In this document: piece after piece, positions 9,434 through 18,912 of the stretch
How positions within the stretch are numbered: position 1 is the first letter of the stretch
Layout of the letters: each line of letters starts with the position of its first letter
NCBI GenBank assembly: GCA_030427125.1
Contig: JAUHXF010000008.1
Coordinates: 1 to 37,732 of the forward strand
Source: a bacterium
GTDB lineage: Bacteria > Patescibacteriota > Saccharimonadia > Saccharimonadales > SZUA-47
Direction: 5' to 3'
Length of the DNA: 37,732 nt
Made by a program: the position numbers and the translations under genes
Notes under the pieces: model-generated
Seen by the model: the letters and a program-made list of their open reading frames with translations, nothing else
Database searches by the model: none
Told to the model about the DNA's origin: nothing

Positions 9434-10937
9434 TTAAAGGAGATATGAAACGGTATCCCTGCTCTTTTAATTTATTGTTCTTTATTATGCTTGATAGCTC
9501 TGCTTCTGCGGCTTGAAGATTTTTCTGGTCAATTTTTAGGCTCCCTGTTTCTTCATTAATAACTCTCTCACCAAGGTTTAATGACAGGTGAACAAAACGG
9601 TCTCCTATTGATGCGTTTTGAACAAACGGACTTTCAGTAATCGGCTGTAATAATACATCTTCCTTAATACTATTCGTGTTAGCTGTATCAATTTGTAACG
9701 TGTGAGATCGGTTGTTTCTATCACGAACATTAATAGTTGCATATTCATCACCGAGACTCATAGAGTCCACGGAGTAATAATCACTACTGTATATGTATCG
9801 ACCCGTCAATGATTCATCTTGAATTTTGTATTCAACAACATGCGTATCAAAAACAACATAAACATATTCAGAGCTTGCGTAGAAGTTTACTACCTCATTT
9901 TGTGCGTATAGAAGATTTAGGTTATTATCGTAAACACCAAGTCGACCTAAGTCATCTAACACGCAAATATACTCCCTTATGCAATAAGAAGATTTAATTA
10001 AGGGTCTGTTCGTTACTCTTTTATTAAATGTCTCAGCTTTGTAGGAGCTAAGCACACCTTTAGAGGCTGTGATATTTATATCATCACCTTCTGTTATAAA
10101 GCCAGACATCAAAACTCCATCGTTAACTACGTCACTAATGGTAATCAAGCCTTCTTCTTCAGGAAGCTCTATTCTCTCCACAGAACTTAAATTGTTGCCC
10201 GAATAATAAAATCTTCCTTCTCGGGGTATAAATATAATCTTGTCACCGCTTCTTCTAACTGTGAAGGTGGTGTCGCTCGGCAGGTTTTCTATAATACGCA
10301 CGAAAACAATATCGAAACCGCCCCCCGCCTCTTTTAGCTCGTATAGAAAGTGTCCAGCACCAAAATTCTCCGAAGCTCTAACAAGGGCATACGTGGACTC
10401 ATTGACGTCAAATACTCCTTCAATTACTCCTGGGTCTGGATTGTCGAGGCTCGTGCTTTCTGCAAATAAGTCCTCTGCCCGAACAACTAACGAAGGTTTT
10501 GTAGAAGTTGGCTGGCTGTGGTAAACAAGACTAAACATCGTTCCGCCGCAGACATATGATACATAGGAACTTCCTAGAGGGTGCACACAAGATTGAGAGT
10601 CGTTTGCGACAAAATATCTTCCATCTTGTGGCCGTAGGTTTGCGTTTATATCCCTTTTTTGAAAAAATCCTGGGACATTGGTTAGCGCGCTAAAATCTCC
10701 GTCATCACCACTAATCTCTACTAAATATTTTCCAGAAGGAACGGACAGCTCGGTTATATCGGATGGGTTCGAAACGGTATTCCTGTAGTTTTCCCCGATG
10801 ACAGTAATCTGCTGCACATTTTGGCTGACAACAACAGTTAACCTACCTCTACTAGACAGCCATAAAATAAAAAGTGTTAGTACCAGCAAAAGTGCAAGTA
10901 AAGCAGTAACTATAATTAATTTTCTACGACTTATCAT
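9423..10937 (-). CDS. Membrane-anchored protein with PEGA-like N-region and beta-propeller-like body, last gene of the T4SS-like operon
   Basis: 504 aa; N-terminal TM (LIIVTALLALLLVLTLFILWL), short RLTVVVSQNVQQITVIGENY...VPSGKYLVEISG segment, then repetitive beta-rich sequence; start overlaps upstream gene by 4 bp. Confidence 0.65.
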   Translation of the reverse strand: MISRRKLIIVTALLALLLVLTLFILWLSSRGRLTVVVSQNVQQITVIGENYRNTVSNPSDITELSVPSGKYLVEISGDDGDFSALTNVPGFFQKRDINANLRPQDGRYFVANDSQSCVHPLGSSYVSYVCGGTMFSLVYHSQPTSTKPSLVVRAEDLFAESTSLDNPDPGVIEGVFDVNESTYALVRASENFGAGHFLYELKEAGGGFDIVFVRIIENLPSDTTFTVRRSGDKIIFIPREGRFYYSGNNLSSVERIELPEEEGLITISDVVNDGVLMSGFITEGDDINITASKGVLSSYKAETFNKRVTNRPLIKSSYCIREYICVLDDLGRLGVYDNNLNLLYAQNEVVNFYASSEYVYVVFDTHVVEYKIQDESLTGRYIYSSDYYSVDSMSLGDEYATINVRDRNNRSHTLQIDTANTNSIKEDVLLQPITESPFVQNASIGDRFVHLSLNLGERVINEETGSLKIDQKNLQAAEAELSSIIKNNKLKEQGYRFISPLINL

Positions 10938-13339
10938 TGAGATCCCAGTCCAGCTAAAATATCTATAGCTTCATTTATCCTATCTCTAACCTCTTCGCTG
11001 CCGTCTTGACAGTCAGCGCATCGCTCATAGTCCACGGCAAATATACTTGCGGCTTCTTCAACCGTCGTAGAGGCAAAGAATGGGTCTCCAGCACGTGTTT
11101 TTTCACTAGATATTTCTCCACCAAAACCAGTTCCACGGAGCTGTCCGTCTAGGAATCGTAGTTGATACGGAATGGTGTCAATTTCATCATATGTCACCCC
11201 TCTCAATGAAGACTGTTCGATTATCTTTCCGGTTGGCGTCCATTGCACAAGACCCCAGCCTATACCGCTAGTTGCAGTAATATCTACGGTCGACGAAGGT
11301 GTTTCAGTGCCCCGTGGAGTTCCCTGAAGCCGCATAGGCTCTACAGACGATTCATGACGCATATTTGCAATCACACCGGCAGCTTGTTCACGAGTAAACC
11401 CAAGTTCTCTTGTTAAAATCCTAAACACATCTGCTTCATTGTTGCCTGTCGTATTTACGTTACACACATCCCTGCCGCTACTCAAAGTGAGTACACTGTT
11501 TTTGTACTGAAGTATTTCTACAAGATTTTTTTCTGTGCTAATACCTCGAGATTTTACCTCATCAATAATTGATTGGAGCTCTGCATCACTTGTGAAGTTG
11601 AATAATGGCATTGTTGCTCCTGCGGCCAGGCTTTTTGCGATTGTGTCCTTTGAGTTTTCGCTTGCTAGAGCCCCTGCTTTCAAGTCGTCGGTTGTGATTA
11701 TGCCCTCAAAACCTAACTCTTCACGAAGAAGCCTAACACCGGCTGCGCTTGTCCCTATGACCTCTCCTTCAGATGTAAGGCCGGGCACAACCGCATTATT
11801 CAACATAACCACACCGTTGTGGCTGTTAACTAGATCTTCAAAGGCAAGAAGATCTCGGTCTCTTAGCGTGTCGATGTCCGGCGAGGTCTGTGGTTCATTG
11901 TCTGTGTTTCCTGGTGTTGTTCCGAGACCTGGAAAGTGTTTGTATGTAGGGTTGACTCCTGCTGAACGCAATCCTTTTGCAAAGGCAGATGCCTTTGCCT
12001 TCACGACTGCCGGGTCTTCAGAGAATCCTCTGTCTAAGTCGAATACCGCTCCACTCCCCTCTACCGACAAATCTGCCACAGGAGCTAGAACCGTATTAAC
12101 GCCTCTATCAAGAAGTTTTTCGCCAATTTCTTTAGCAACGAGCTCTATCTCTGCATCACTTTTTTCTCCGAGTTCTTTTGCGCTTGGGTATTCGCCAATC
12201 TGTTCTCGAAATCTTTGTACTCTACCGCCTTCTTCGTCGCTCGCCACCAACAACGGAATTCCTGCCGCAGCATTGAGGCTATCAAAAAATGCTTTGTTAT
12301 ACTCTCCATTGTCATTTCCCAGGATAAAAACTCCTCCAAGTTTATATTTTTCTACAGCCTCTATCATCTCCTGTCGCTGCGCACCGGTGAATCCTACTAT
12401 GAATGTCTGGGCGATTTTCTGGTCTTCAGATAGCCCGCCAATTGCCTCGGTGACGTCTAGTGTGGGGGTTAAGCTGGATGCTGCTTGTGGCACAGAACCA
12501 GCGGAGATAGACGGTGCTATTATTTGATCTAAGATCCAGCCTGCCTTTGCTTGATTGCCGCTTGTAGTGTGGTGCACACTGTCTGCTAGAGGATACTTAG
12601 CTCCCTCGTTTCGGGTCAGTGAAGCTCTGTATTCTGAAGCAAAATCTAGAACAGTAAAGTTACTTCTTGCAGCTGCCTCGGCTATAGCATTATTAACATT
12701 TGTTTCAGATCCATTTCTTCGCACGGTATTTACCCAGAAAATTTGAGCAGACGAATTATTTGATCGAAGCACGTTGACAAACTCAGTGGTTAAGCGAATC
12801 ATGAGTTCTTGATCTATGTTGGTCGCTCGGTTTGTTCCGAGTCCGACAACGATGATGCCTGCATTAGCATAATCTTGAGCATGTTCAGCTAGATACGGTT
12901 GAATGTTGGTTGATTGAAAGGCTCCGATTGCTTCTGCAGAAGGGCCCCATCTTCTATTGTCGGTGTGCCCACCTGCGCTTCCAGGTTCAACGCTTTCATC
13001 TACATTAAATCCGCGTAGTTTCGCCTCAGTTAGTAGTCCTGAATTTATCATCTGTACGGTTATAGAGTCACCTATAAAGAACACCTTGCTGTTATCTACG
13101 GAGTTTGATGTTCTTCCTCCGCATTGCAAAGTAGATATAGATTCAGGGTCTCGTACTGCTTGGGAGCGATTGAGTTGGTCTACATCGAACTGCGTAAGTG
13201 GTAGTAGCTGCGCTGAAACACTATCAGATAGCACAAATACAAACCCCACCAAGAGTACCATGCATGCATAGCTATAAGATTTTAGTCGACTTAGGTTTGT
13301 ATATTTTTTGACCGGATTATTAATCTTTCTCAGAATCAT
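10934..13339 (-). CDS. Three-module cell-wall hydrolase: SGNH esterase-like + GH3 (NagZ-like) + phage-tail-type lysozyme
   Basis: 801 aa with N-terminal hydrophobic segment. SGNH: FFIGDSITVQ, VVGLGTNRA, DSVHHTTSGNQAKAGW. GH3: IPLLVASDEEGGRVQRF, PTYKHFPGLGTTPGNTDNEPQTSPDID, GFEGIITTDDLKAGAL. Lysozyme-like: ELGFTREQAAGVIANMRHESSVEPMRLQGT...SGIGWGLVQWTP. Confidence 0.88.
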   Translation of the reverse strand: MILRKINNPVKKYTNLSRLKSYSYACMVLLVGFVFVLSDSVSAQLLPLTQFDVDQLNRSQAVRDPESISTLQCGGRTSNSVDNSKVFFIGDSITVQMINSGLLTEAKLRGFNVDESVEPGSAGGHTDNRRWGPSAEAIGAFQSTNIQPYLAEHAQDYANAGIIVVGLGTNRATNIDQELMIRLTTEFVNVLRSNNSSAQIFWVNTVRRNGSETNVNNAIAEAAARSNFTVLDFASEYRASLTRNEGAKYPLADSVHHTTSGNQAKAGWILDQIIAPSISAGSVPQAASSLTPTLDVTEAIGGLSEDQKIAQTFIVGFTGAQRQEMIEAVEKYKLGGVFILGNDNGEYNKAFFDSLNAAAGIPLLVASDEEGGRVQRFREQIGEYPSAKELGEKSDAEIELVAKEIGEKLLDRGVNTVLAPVADLSVEGSGAVFDLDRGFSEDPAVVKAKASAFAKGLRSAGVNPTYKHFPGLGTTPGNTDNEPQTSPDIDTLRDRDLLAFEDLVNSHNGVVMLNNAVVPGLTSEGEVIGTSAAGVRLLREELGFEGIITTDDLKAGALASENSKDTIAKSLAAGATMPLFNFTSDAELQSIIDEVKSRGISTEKNLVEILQYKNSVLTLSSGRDVCNVNTTGNNEADVFRILTRELGFTREQAAGVIANMRHESSVEPMRLQGTPRGTETPSSTVDITATSGIGWGLVQWTPTGKIIEQSSLRGVTYDEIDTIPYQLRFLDGQLRGTGFGGEISSEKTRAGDPFFASTTVEEAASIFAVDYERCADCQDGSEEVRDRINEAIDILAGLGSQ

Positions 13340-16300
13340 CGAATAATTCCTTCGTCTAATAGCCTCACAATCGTATCAGCATGTTCCTTCATGTATGCAG
13401 CAGACTCACTATTGTTCATTTCTACAAGTAAAGCTGGTGAGTTGGTGGCGTCTGCGTACCACGCCTCCATGAAGCCATAGCCCCTGTTAGCGGCTACTGT
13501 CCATGGCCAACTCTTGTTGTTGCAAGATGCTGTGCTCCCATCAATCATGCCTGTGTATGCTTCAGCAATTGGTCGAGATCGATCATAGGTGGCCTCTCCG
13601 GAGTAGAAGACCTTGTTTATGCAGTCATGATATGCAAAGAACGCACTGGAAGGACCTAATGCTGTCAGGAAGTTTTGGACATTCTGAGTTTCAGCCTCAC
13701 TTGCAGCTGACGCACCCCTATAGTCTCCACTAAATGGTGTGTTGTTGCCACTAGAACCCCATCTATAATCAAAGTTCCTATTTAGATTCACTCCGTTTGG
13801 ATTATTTCTCCCGTTGCTTGCAATAGCAGCTTTGTTTACCTCAGGTATAGCTATTACTCGCACATCGCTCGGGAGTGAAGCGTTGAATAGGAGCTCGAAA
13901 GATACCCTCTGTCCACCATTTTCCGATCCGTGGATAGATGAAGCTATTACAATTGTTCGAGGGTTTGTTTCACCTGCGCATGCATCACGTACGAACACCA
14001 TCATGTCGCTACCATTTGTATCCTGGCCAATTATGCCAGAGGCTCCGCCCATTGCTGATGCAATCTCTTCCCAGTTGAGTGCATTTTGACCAGGAGCAAA
14101 GTAGTCACTTTCAAGACCAATACTTCTGCCTTCGCACGGTATAACCGGTCCGTCAATATATTCAGCAATGCTCACACCTGCCAAGCCTGAGCCGGTAAGA
14201 CGCGCACTCGATGCATCTAGGTTGTAAATTTTTGTTGCAGTGTCATTGACAACCTCATCAAGCATACAGATATTGCTTTTTGTATAGACTACCTCTCCGG
14301 TTTCCTCGTCCATTACTTTTGACTCCTCTCGCTCTATAGCGCGTCTTTCACATTCTTCAGGTGTGGTTACTTCAACATCTTCTTCCAGTTCATCTAGGGA
14401 GAATCCATATTGAGCTACCCCGAAGTTTTGACTTCTGCCAAGCAGACTACGCGTTCCAGCTTCTGCGCTTGCTTGGCCTGATATGCCCGCGATCGCAGAG
14501 CTAAACAATGAATTGCCAGACAGATTAATGCCACTTATTGGTTTTCTTATAGGGAGAATAGTACTCAGTCTAAATAAGGATGTGCTTGCTAGCGACTTAG
14601 CGCTGCTTATATCTAGATAGCGTGCGAAAAAGTCTTTTCGTTCAAACTCTTCCTGTTCTTTTTGTGCAAAATATTGATCTAATTCTGCGACTTCTTGATC
14701 ATTGAGAAGCCTTCCTCCGAGACCCTGCATGTTGCCGTTTTCATCCTCGTAGCCCTTTATCATTGTATTGGTGCTTGCGTCGTTAGCGGCCATTACCTGA
14801 TCGATAGCCGTGGCGCCGTCTTCTGTCAGTACATCTGTAGATAACCTAAACATATTATTAATAATTGCTGAGAATACACCCCCAAAAACACCAGATACTG
14901 TGTTGATAGCACTTTTAACGGGGCCTAGGCTGGTGATTGCGCCGACTGCTGGGCCTGTGACGAAATCAACAAATGAATCAATTTTGTCTAGAGCTCCGTG
15001 CACTAAATCGTTTAAACATGGTGTTCCCGTTATAGGTGTACAGGCACGATAAGGACCTAGAGCGATATCTTTGACTGTCCCCAGAGAACCGGAATTTAAG
15101 GCCTCTTCTATTCCCACCGTTTGCCTCAGCTTTGTTTCCGGGCAAACTAGCTCTGCTGAGTCCTTTGTTAGAACAACCCCATCGAGACACTGTCTTTCTG
15201 GCAGCGGTCTATTGTTGGATGCTGCATACATTCTGCTTTGCTCGAAACCATCAACCAATTCGTACATAGCACTTATCTCTTCTATACTAAGTCTCGACTC
15301 AGATCCTGCCTGTGCGGCGGTGGTATTAGCAAGGTTGCCCGCGATTGAACCCGGTAGACGGAGCAACGATGCAATTCCTTCGTTCTTTGGAATGTCTATA
15401 GTGCCATCGATACCGGACATTATCATTGCCGAGTATTCAACAGCAGCAGCAACATTTCTGTCATACACAAACTTAGAAATAGAATTATCTTCAACTTTTT
15501 GAACGAGTTGATCAACAGTGTCTAGAAGGTAGAGAGCAGTTACTATACCAGCAGAGCCTGCAAGTGAACCTATCACTTTAGGGGCTGCGGTCTTAAAGAT
15601 CTTATCGAATACTTTTTCTGTTAGGTATCTTCCAACCCTCTTGTCGCCTATTTCAGAGACAATATCTTGCATTTTTTCACTGGACGCTTCGAGTGCTTCT
15701 CGTGCGGCCCTATTAGTGTCACGATCAAGCTCTTGCGGACTACAAGACGACACAAGACAGAACAAATAGGCGCCAGCCCTAGCATTTGCGGGTTCTACGA
15801 CCCGAGCGATTAATTTAATTTGAAGCTGTTTGAGTCGACTGATGTTTTTTGTGCCAAATTCATCTCGCTTGAAACAAAGTATAAAGCACCATTTCTTTGC
15901 ACCATGGAAAGCAGCTGCTGACCTGAAATGTCTTCGTCCTAAAATACCCTTCCATTTTGTTTCTGCTTCTATAAACTCTCCACTAATTTTTGCTATTCCT
16001 CTTGGGCCGCCCGCTCCTACGACTCTTCCATTTTGAATGACCCTATACTCTCTACCCCCTCTAAAGTCAGTGCTTGGTGCACTTTCAATCTCGATACCAA
16101 AATTATTGAAAAGTTTTGTCTCAATCCTGTTTTGATTCCAATTATTAAATGTTTTCGAGAATATATTGCCAGTTAGAACCTTATTACAGCCACGACGCAA
16201 TGTTGTCCCACAGTCATCCTGCCCAGCAGTCGGTACTAATTTTGAAATATAATACTGAGCAGTAAATTTTTCTAGTCTCTCACCTACGAGCTGCGTTGCC

Positions 16301-16959
16301 CTGCTGCTCGCAGAAGTAACAGCTTCTTTGAATTGCTGGAGTGCAAGCTGAGGGATGGCCATAATTCCGGCAATTGCTAGAGTGACGCCGAGACCGCCAA
16401 TAAAAGTAAAGATGGCCTTTTTAGTATTGGATGCTTTTTTCTTTGCCTTGTTTTTTGTATCGCTTATTGAATAGCGCCACGCAGACATGCCTTTTTCGTC
16501 ATCATCAGAATCTTTTTCTGCCTCACTTACTACTGAACTATCTTGACCGTCGTCTGTTGAAGCGCCATTTTCTGCGTTAGCTAGATCCGCTTCTCCGACA
16601 CCATTCTCTTGTGCGTTAGACGCATCTTTGTCGTCTGTTGGATGGGCTTCTGGATCATACTCAGAATTGCCTACTCCCCCTTCGTCATTCAAGGGCATAT
16701 CAGGGTCGTACGAGTCGCCGGCTCCACCCTCAGGGTTGACGAAATCGGGTTCGATAGCGTCTTGCGCGTTTTGACCTTCTTCTTGCGCGATTTGCTGAGC
16801 AGGAGAGCCTGATGCAAAACGCTGTCTATTTTGCGGCGTGTTAAGCACAGGAGATTTAGCGGTTGGGTTTTTGCCTCTGTTATCGATTCTTCCGCGACCA
16901 CGCAAAGAAACCTTAACTTTCCCTTTGCCTGGTCTTTCTGGTGCTGGTGCTGTTGCCAT
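13336..16959 (-). CDS. Large membrane protein with acidic disordered N-terminus and C-terminal M14-family zinc carboxypeptidase/murein amidase domain
   Basis: 1207 aa; TM AIFTFIGGLGVTLAIAGIMAIPQLAL; C-terminal HGSENGG (HxxE), NPNGVNLNRNFDYRW, FFAYHD and ALLVEMNN match the M14 zinc-ligand and catalytic positions. Confidence 0.82.
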   Translation of the reverse strand: MATAPAPERPGKGKVKVSLRGRGRIDNRGKNPTAKSPVLNTPQNRQRFASGSPAQQIAQEEGQNAQDAIEPDFVNPEGGAGDSYDPDMPLNDEGGVGNSEYDPEAHPTDDKDASNAQENGVGEADLANAENGASTDDGQDSSVVSEAEKDSDDDEKGMSAWRYSISDTKNKAKKKASNTKKAIFTFIGGLGVTLAIAGIMAIPQLALQQFKEAVTSASSRATQLVGERLEKFTAQYYISKLVPTAGQDDCGTTLRRGCNKVLTGNIFSKTFNNWNQNRIETKLFNNFGIEIESAPSTDFRGGREYRVIQNGRVVGAGGPRGIAKISGEFIEAETKWKGILGRRHFRSAAAFHGAKKWCFILCFKRDEFGTKNISRLKQLQIKLIARVVEPANARAGAYLFCLVSSCSPQELDRDTNRAAREALEASSEKMQDIVSEIGDKRVGRYLTEKVFDKIFKTAAPKVIGSLAGSAGIVTALYLLDTVDQLVQKVEDNSISKFVYDRNVAAAVEYSAMIMSGIDGTIDIPKNEGIASLLRLPGSIAGNLANTTAAQAGSESRLSIEEISAMYELVDGFEQSRMYAASNNRPLPERQCLDGVVLTKDSAELVCPETKLRQTVGIEEALNSGSLGTVKDIALGPYRACTPITGTPCLNDLVHGALDKIDSFVDFVTGPAVGAITSLGPVKSAINTVSGVFGGVFSAIINNMFRLSTDVLTEDGATAIDQVMAANDASTNTMIKGYEDENGNMQGLGGRLLNDQEVAELDQYFAQKEQEEFERKDFFARYLDISSAKSLASTSLFRLSTILPIRKPISGINLSGNSLFSSAIAGISGQASAEAGTRSLLGRSQNFGVAQYGFSLDELEEDVEVTTPEECERRAIEREESKVMDEETGEVVYTKSNICMLDEVVNDTATKIYNLDASSARLTGSGLAGVSIAEYIDGPVIPCEGRSIGLESDYFAPGQNALNWEEIASAMGGASGIIGQDTNGSDMMVFVRDACAGETNPRTIVIASSIHGSENGGQRVSFELLFNASLPSDVRVIAIPEVNKAAIASNGRNNPNGVNLNRNFDYRWGSSGNNTPFSGDYRGASAASEAETQNVQNFLTALGPSSAFFAYHDCINKVFYSGEATYDRSRPIAEAYTGMIDGSTASCNNKSWPWTVAANRGYGFMEAWYADATNSPALLVEMNNSESAAYMKEHADTIVRLLDEGIIR

Positions 16960-16992
16960 CTATGCGCCCTTAGATGTAGTTACTTTTCTATT

Positions 16993-18912
16993 TTATTGGA
17001 GGTTTACCGTGTTATTATACCCTGTTTGCTCGAGATTCACTTGCTGTTGCTGCTCAATTGCTTTCACTTCATTTGGATCTGTTGTAATGAGTTGGGTTTC
17101 TGTCGGAGAAGCTGTTATCTGTATGTGGACATGGTTCTCGCCAGCAAAAAACAAACCTTGCCCTACCGGGAACTGTGTTAGTCGTTTCTTCTCTTCGCTT
17201 GTCAGCTTAAATACGTTACTCAATACATCTACGGCAGATGCAGACTGTTTCAGCAGTATCTGCATACTGGCGTTTGCCACAATTGCACGACCCATGCGTG
17301 ACCCCATAAAGTCCTCAACGTCTTGCGTAATGGTTGTTATGCCGAGGTTGTACTTACGTGCTCGCTTCGCTAAGGAGAACAAGAAGTTTGCACTATCTTC
17401 ATATTTCATGAGTTGCCATGCTTCATCAACGACAAGCATGCGTTTCTTCTGGTCCGTCTTTGTCTTGTTCCAGATGTAGTTTAGGACAATATACATCGCT
17501 ACTGGGCGGAGCTCATCTTCTAGGTCACGAACATTAAATACTACAAGCGGATTGTTGATGTCGATGTTGCTTTGCTGGCTAAAGATACCCGCAAACGTAC
17601 CTGTTGTATATTTGCGTAGGCGCTGCGCGAGGTCTGGCCCAGAGCCACCCATATGTAGGAGCGTGTCGTATAGATCGTTGATAGTCGGCGCAGGGGTTGA
17701 GTGTGTTAGGGGGTCATTGGTTATGCCGGCTTTGGCATAGGTTTCAATCAGTGCGGCATCAAGGTCGGATTCCTCCGACGGGCTTAGTGCTGGCATCACC
17801 ATACTGCCGCCACCCTGCTGCTGCGCCATCTGGGCTTGTGCACCACCCATCATGAGTCTGAGTAGTCCGTGCAGCGTTATGATGTTGCTACGGAGGGCGT
17901 TGTCGGCCTCTTCGCCATCAACTACTTTTGGTAGATCAAATGGATTAATTCTCGTTGAGCTGTTTAGGCTTAGGCGTACATAGGCGCCGCCAACAGCATC
18001 TGCCAGTCGTTCGTATTCGTTTTCAGGGTCGATGATAAACACCTCTGTGCCGAACATCATGCTCCTAATTGCTTCGAGTTTGACTGTGAAGCTTTTACCG
18101 GCACCAGACTTTGCAAATACAACACTGTTACCGTTCTCGAGTGAGAATCTATCAAATATCACAAGGCCTGAGTTATGCATATTTACGCCGTATAGAATGC
18201 CGTTATCTTGGGTGAGATCAGCACTTGTGAACGGGAACGAAGTGCTAATTGCACCAGTGTTCATGTTGCGTCTTATTTGCAGTTGATCTTCAAATTGTGG
18301 AAGCGTTGAGTTAAGGCCCTGCTCTTGTTGAGCGCTGGCCGGCTTGCTGTAGACAAGTTGTTGTGCAAGAATCCCTTCTACTTTGTGTGACACAAACTCC
18401 AATTCGTCAACGTCGTTTGCATATATCGTGAAATAAAGGCCAAATCTGAAAAAGCGCTCTTCTCCCACCTGTAATTTATCTCGTAGTTCTTCTGCATCTT
18501 GAATCGCCGCTTGTTTACCAGGGTCTCGCACACGGCCTTTTTCAGCTTCAATTTGAATACCTGCCTCGAGCTGGCCTACTTTTTTTCGAAGGTTTTCAAG
18601 AACAACTTGGCTCTCTACTGGATAAACAAAGAGTGATAAATCGATGATTTCATCGAGGTTTACTAGGCTGCTCAGCCAGCCCGTGTAAATCTGTCTCGGA
18701 TAGCCGTACACATAGTATGTTCGAGCAATTCTCGTGCCTATCTTGAACATACTGCTTTCAAATTCAAGGCTAGCCGGTGCGATAAAGTCTCGAAGTGCGG
18801 TGATTCCTTTTTGAAACGCCGCCTGTACCTCAAGCTGTTCTTGCGCAGCTTGCATTTGTGCTTGTGCGATAGGATCGTTTTTTGGCTGTTTGCCGCCTCC
18901 CAGTAGCCCCAT
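16993..18912 (-). CDS. virB4: VirB4-family T4SS ATPase
   Basis: 639 aa; Walker A VVFAKSGAGKSFTVKLEAIRSM, Walker B KKRMLVVDEAWQLM, TTITQDVEDFMGS. Confidence 0.92.
   Translation of the reverse strand: MGLLGGGKQPKNDPIAQAQMQAAQEQLEVQAAFQKGITALRDFIAPASLEFESSMFKIGTRIARTYYVYGYPRQIYTGWLSSLVNLDEIIDLSLFVYPVESQVVLENLRKKVGQLEAGIQIEAEKGRVRDPGKQAAIQDAEELRDKLQVGEERFFRFGLYFTIYANDVDELEFVSHKVEGILAQQLVYSKPASAQQEQGLNSTLPQFEDQLQIRRNMNTGAISTSFPFTSADLTQDNGILYGVNMHNSGLVIFDRFSLENGNSVVFAKSGAGKSFTVKLEAIRSMMFGTEVFIIDPENEYERLADAVGGAYVRLSLNSSTRINPFDLPKVVDGEEADNALRSNIITLHGLLRLMMGGAQAQMAQQQGGGSMVMPALSPSEESDLDAALIETYAKAGITNDPLTHSTPAPTINDLYDTLLHMGGSGPDLAQRLRKYTTGTFAGIFSQQSNIDINNPLVVFNVRDLEDELRPVAMYIVLNYIWNKTKTDQKKRMLVVDEAWQLMKYEDSANFLFSLAKRARKYNLGITTITQDVEDFMGSRMGRAIVANASMQILLKQSASAVDVLSNVFKLTSEEKKRLTQFPVGQGLFFAGENHVHIQITASPTETQLITTDPNEVKAIEQQQQVNLEQTGYNNTVNLQ

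Noticed and set aside
11535-12527. 330-aa plus-strand ORF opposite the GH3 domain
   Set aside because: Antisense of a well-supported hydrolase gene; low-complexity Ser/Ala/Pro translation, no family motifs.
16838-17479. 213-aa plus-strand ORF (and 16831..17181)
   Set aside because: Antisense to virB4 and the start of the M14 protein; Cys/Phe-rich shadow translation without domain signal.
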